15,217 bases of DNA from CAYRGQ01 sp964444885 (GTDB taxonomy: Bacteria > Bacteroidota > Bacteroidia > Sphingobacteriales > Sphingobacteriaceae), in contig CAYUIZ010000077.1 in assembly GCA_964444885.1 (NCBI GenBank), forward strand, positions 1 to 15,217. The letters are read 5' to 3'. Shown in pieces: positions 13,793 through 15,217 of this stretch. The notes beneath the pieces are model-generated. The model searched no databases, had not been told where the DNA came from, and saw nothing but the letters and a program-made list of their open reading frames with translations. Position 1 is the first letter of the stretch. Each line of letters starts with the position of its first letter. The translations under genes and the position numbers were made by a program.

Positions 13793-14650
13793 ATGTTGAG
13801 GAAGACCGTATTTATCTTGTTGCTATTTACCTGTGGGCGTGGGGCATTGGCCCAACAGTCTGAAGCAGCCTTAGGCCGGATCCATTACGAATTTGTACAT
13901 GTCAATGATACCCTGGAGCGCGACAAGGTGCACCGCGAGGAGTTCGTGCTTTATTTGGGGCAGGGCGCGCACCTGTACGGCAGCTATGCCAGCCAACGCA
14001 TGCAACAACAAGTGCGCAAGCAAATGGAAGACCCGGCTTTTGACGGCAATCTGACCCTTCGGGGCGGGCGGAGCACGGCCGAATCCTACTACACGAACCT
14101 CTCTTCGCGCCAGTTTATGCAACTGTACAGTTTGGCAGGCCAGCAATACATCGTGGAAGATGCCTATCCCGAAATCGGCTGGGAAATCGGCGAGGAAACC
14201 CGCGAAATCGGGGGATACCTAGCCCAACAGGCAACCGGGCATTTCGCCGGGCGCGATTATACGGCCTGGTTTACGACGGAATTGCCTTTTGCGGGCGGTC
14301 CTTGGAAGTTGCTCGGCCTCCCCGGCTTGGTGCTCGAAGCGTATGACAGCCGCAGGGAAGTGGAGTTTCGGTATGCCGGTTTCGAAAAGCCCGAGGTGGG
14401 CGAAACGCTACTCCAATTGCCGGAAAACGCCGTCGAAACAGACAAGAAATCCCTCGACAAGCTTATCGAAGCGTATAAGAAAAACCCGCAGGCGGCTATG
14501 AGTGCCCGCAGTCGGGGATCGTCCGGCGGGGGCTCTATGTTCGGGGGTAGCAACAGCGACCTGGATGCTTCCCGCATCAAGAGCATCAACGTCTTCCGCG
14601 ATTCGGAGACGACCTCGCCTACCACTAACAACCCATTGGAACTGAATTAA
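13793..14650 (+). CDS. GLPGLI family protein, first of a tandem pair
   Basis: A 285-residue exported protein of the GLPGLI family (TIGR01200), found mainly in Bacteroidota and of unknown function. Residues 1-20 are a Sec signal peptide ending GALA. The family core appears as GRIHYEFVHVNDTLERDK (28-45), EFVLYLGQGAHLYGSY (50-65), GRDYTAWFTTELPFAGGPW (153-171) and GLPGLVLEAYD (175-185), which contains the naming motif. The C-terminal part after about residue 240 is low-complexity (SRGSSGGGSMFGGSNS) and polar. Thirteen bases separate its stop from the next ATG, so the two form an operon. The promoter region carries two matching dyads. Confidence 0.9.
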   Translation: MLRKTVFILLLFTCGRGALAQQSEAALGRIHYEFVHVNDTLERDKVHREEFVLYLGQGAHLYGSYASQRMQQQVRKQMEDPAFDGNLTLRGGRSTAESYYTNLSSRQFMQLYSLAGQQYIVEDAYPEIGWEIGEETREIGGYLAQQATGHFAGRDYTAWFTTELPFAGGPWKLLGLPGLVLEAYDSRREVEFRYAGFEKPEVGETLLQLPENAVETDKKSLDKLIEAYKKNPQAAMSARSRGSSGGGSMFGGSNSDLDASRIKSINVFRDSETTSPTTNNPLELN

Positions 14651-14663
14651 AAATGGACAGCTT

Positions 14664-15217
14664 ATGATCGCTAAGACACTTGTTTTTTCCGTTGCTTTTT
14701 CTGCCCTTGGCTTATGGGCAACCGCACAAGAACCCGACGTGGCCCTGGCCACGGTGCGCTACGAACTGACCCACGTCAACGATACTTCGGATCGGGAGAA
14801 TCCGCGTAAGGAAGAATTAATCCTATACATGGGCCAACGGGCCAGCCTATACCAAAGCGAAACCTTAGCACGGCGACGGAAGGAAATCGATGATCAGCTG
14901 AGCAAGCACCTGGCAGGCAACGGGGGCGCGCGGATATCGTTGTCGGCAGTCGCCATAGCGGGCGTCACCAATGAGCGCTTGTATGCCTTTCCGCAGGAAG
15001 GCAGGCTCGTCATGAGTGATCAAATCGGATCCACGGCCTATCTCGTCGACCTCCCCTACCCGGGTGTTGAGTGGGAAATAGCCGATGAGGTCAAAGAAAT
15101 TAACGGATACGAGGTGCAGAAAGCCACGGGCAGTTTTGGTGGGCGCGATTATACCGCTTGGTTTACCACCGAGCTTCCGTTCCCTTATGGGCCGTGGAAG
15201 CTGCACGGCTTGCCCGG
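14664..15217 (+). CDS. GLPGLI family protein, second of a tandem pair, truncated by window edge
   Basis: The frame is open from the ATG at 14664 to the edge (184 full codons). A signal peptide covers about residues 1-21 (MIAKTLVFSVAFSALGLWATA). The rest parallels the first copy: VRYELTHVNDTSDR, EELILYMGQRASLYQS, YPGVEWEIADEVKEINGY and GRDYTAWFTTELPFPYGPW, ending in GLPG where the window stops. The 14-residue GRDYTAWFTTELPF is identical in both copies, while the middle sections differ, which fits an old duplication that diverged. A four-codon frame (ATG at 14653, MDSL) ends in a TGA overlapping this ATG; it may aid re-initiation or be chance. Probably about 100 residues are missing at the C-terminus. 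Confidence 0.9.
   Translation, partial: MIAKTLVFSVAFSALGLWATAQEPDVALATVRYELTHVNDTSDRENPRKEELILYMGQRASLYQSETLARRRKEIDDQLSKHLAGNGGARISLSAVAIAGVTNERLYAFPQEGRLVMSDQIGSTAYLVDLPYPGVEWEIADEVKEINGYEVQKATGSFGGRDYTAWFTTELPFPYGPWKLHGLP

Noticed and set aside
1..15217. Search for a new defence, secretion or biosynthetic system
   Set aside because: Gene families are housekeeping or widespread conserved-hypothetical, with no toxin-antitoxin, reverse transcriptase, nuclease-helicase cluster or modular synthase; only the non-coding repeats and dyads stand out.

Overview
The window looks like a chromosomal segment of a Bacteroidota bacterium, most likely a Sphingobacteriales relative of moderate to high GC. 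The evidence is: two tandem GLPGLI-family genes, a PorT-like outer membrane beta-barrel protein, a PepSY-like lipoprotein, a family-10-like glycosyl hydrolase, and many promoters with the Bacteroidota -7 box TAnnTTTG (often with an upstream TTG) in place of E. coli-type boxes. The genus cannot be fixed from the sequence. No tRNA, rRNA, CRISPR, phage or defence gene was seen. Most genes are housekeeping or conserved-hypothetical.

Layout. 1-848 (-) is the N-terminal part of an L-serine dehydratase running off the left edge. 849-1173 holds a short transposon-like repeat (copy A). 1174-1986 (+) has a DUF5684 membrane protein overlapping a DUF2752 gene broken by a one-base frameshift. 2175-3740 (+) is a secreted glycosyl hydrolase with a C-terminal fibronectin-III-like region, convergent with an exported Gfo/Idh/MocA oxidoreductase (3789-5018, -). 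A TadA deaminase and a CsbD-like protein follow on the minus strand. 6171-6791 (+) is an outer membrane beta-barrel protein with a terminator, facing a PepSY-like lipoprotein (6895-7332, -).

7333-8001 is a gene-free repeat island: a 20-bp minisatellite split by a 100-N assembly gap, then a 7-bp GACTTAC array ending about 50 bp before ispH. ispH (8002-8850, +) converges on a GNAT acetyltransferase. A membrane-anchored endonuclease/exonuclease/phosphatase-family protein (9592-10659, +) converges on a GT2 glycosyltransferase. The GT2 gene overlaps an upstream flippase-like (LPG-synthase membrane domain) gene. Copy B of the transposon-like repeat lies at 12823-12941, then YceI, then a GLPGLI-GLPGLI operon running off the right edge.

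The most notable signals are non-coding. The repeat at 977-1094 and 12823-12941 has terminal inverted repeats, and copy B is flanked by a perfect 8-bp target duplication, so it looks like a MITE with a cloverleaf-like internal fold. Two inverted repeats built from the same TACGAAA half-site bracket the GLPGLI promoter. A perfect 8-bp-arm dyad precedes yceI. The ispH promoter sits so close to its ATG that the mRNA may be leaderless. No clearly new multi-gene system was found.
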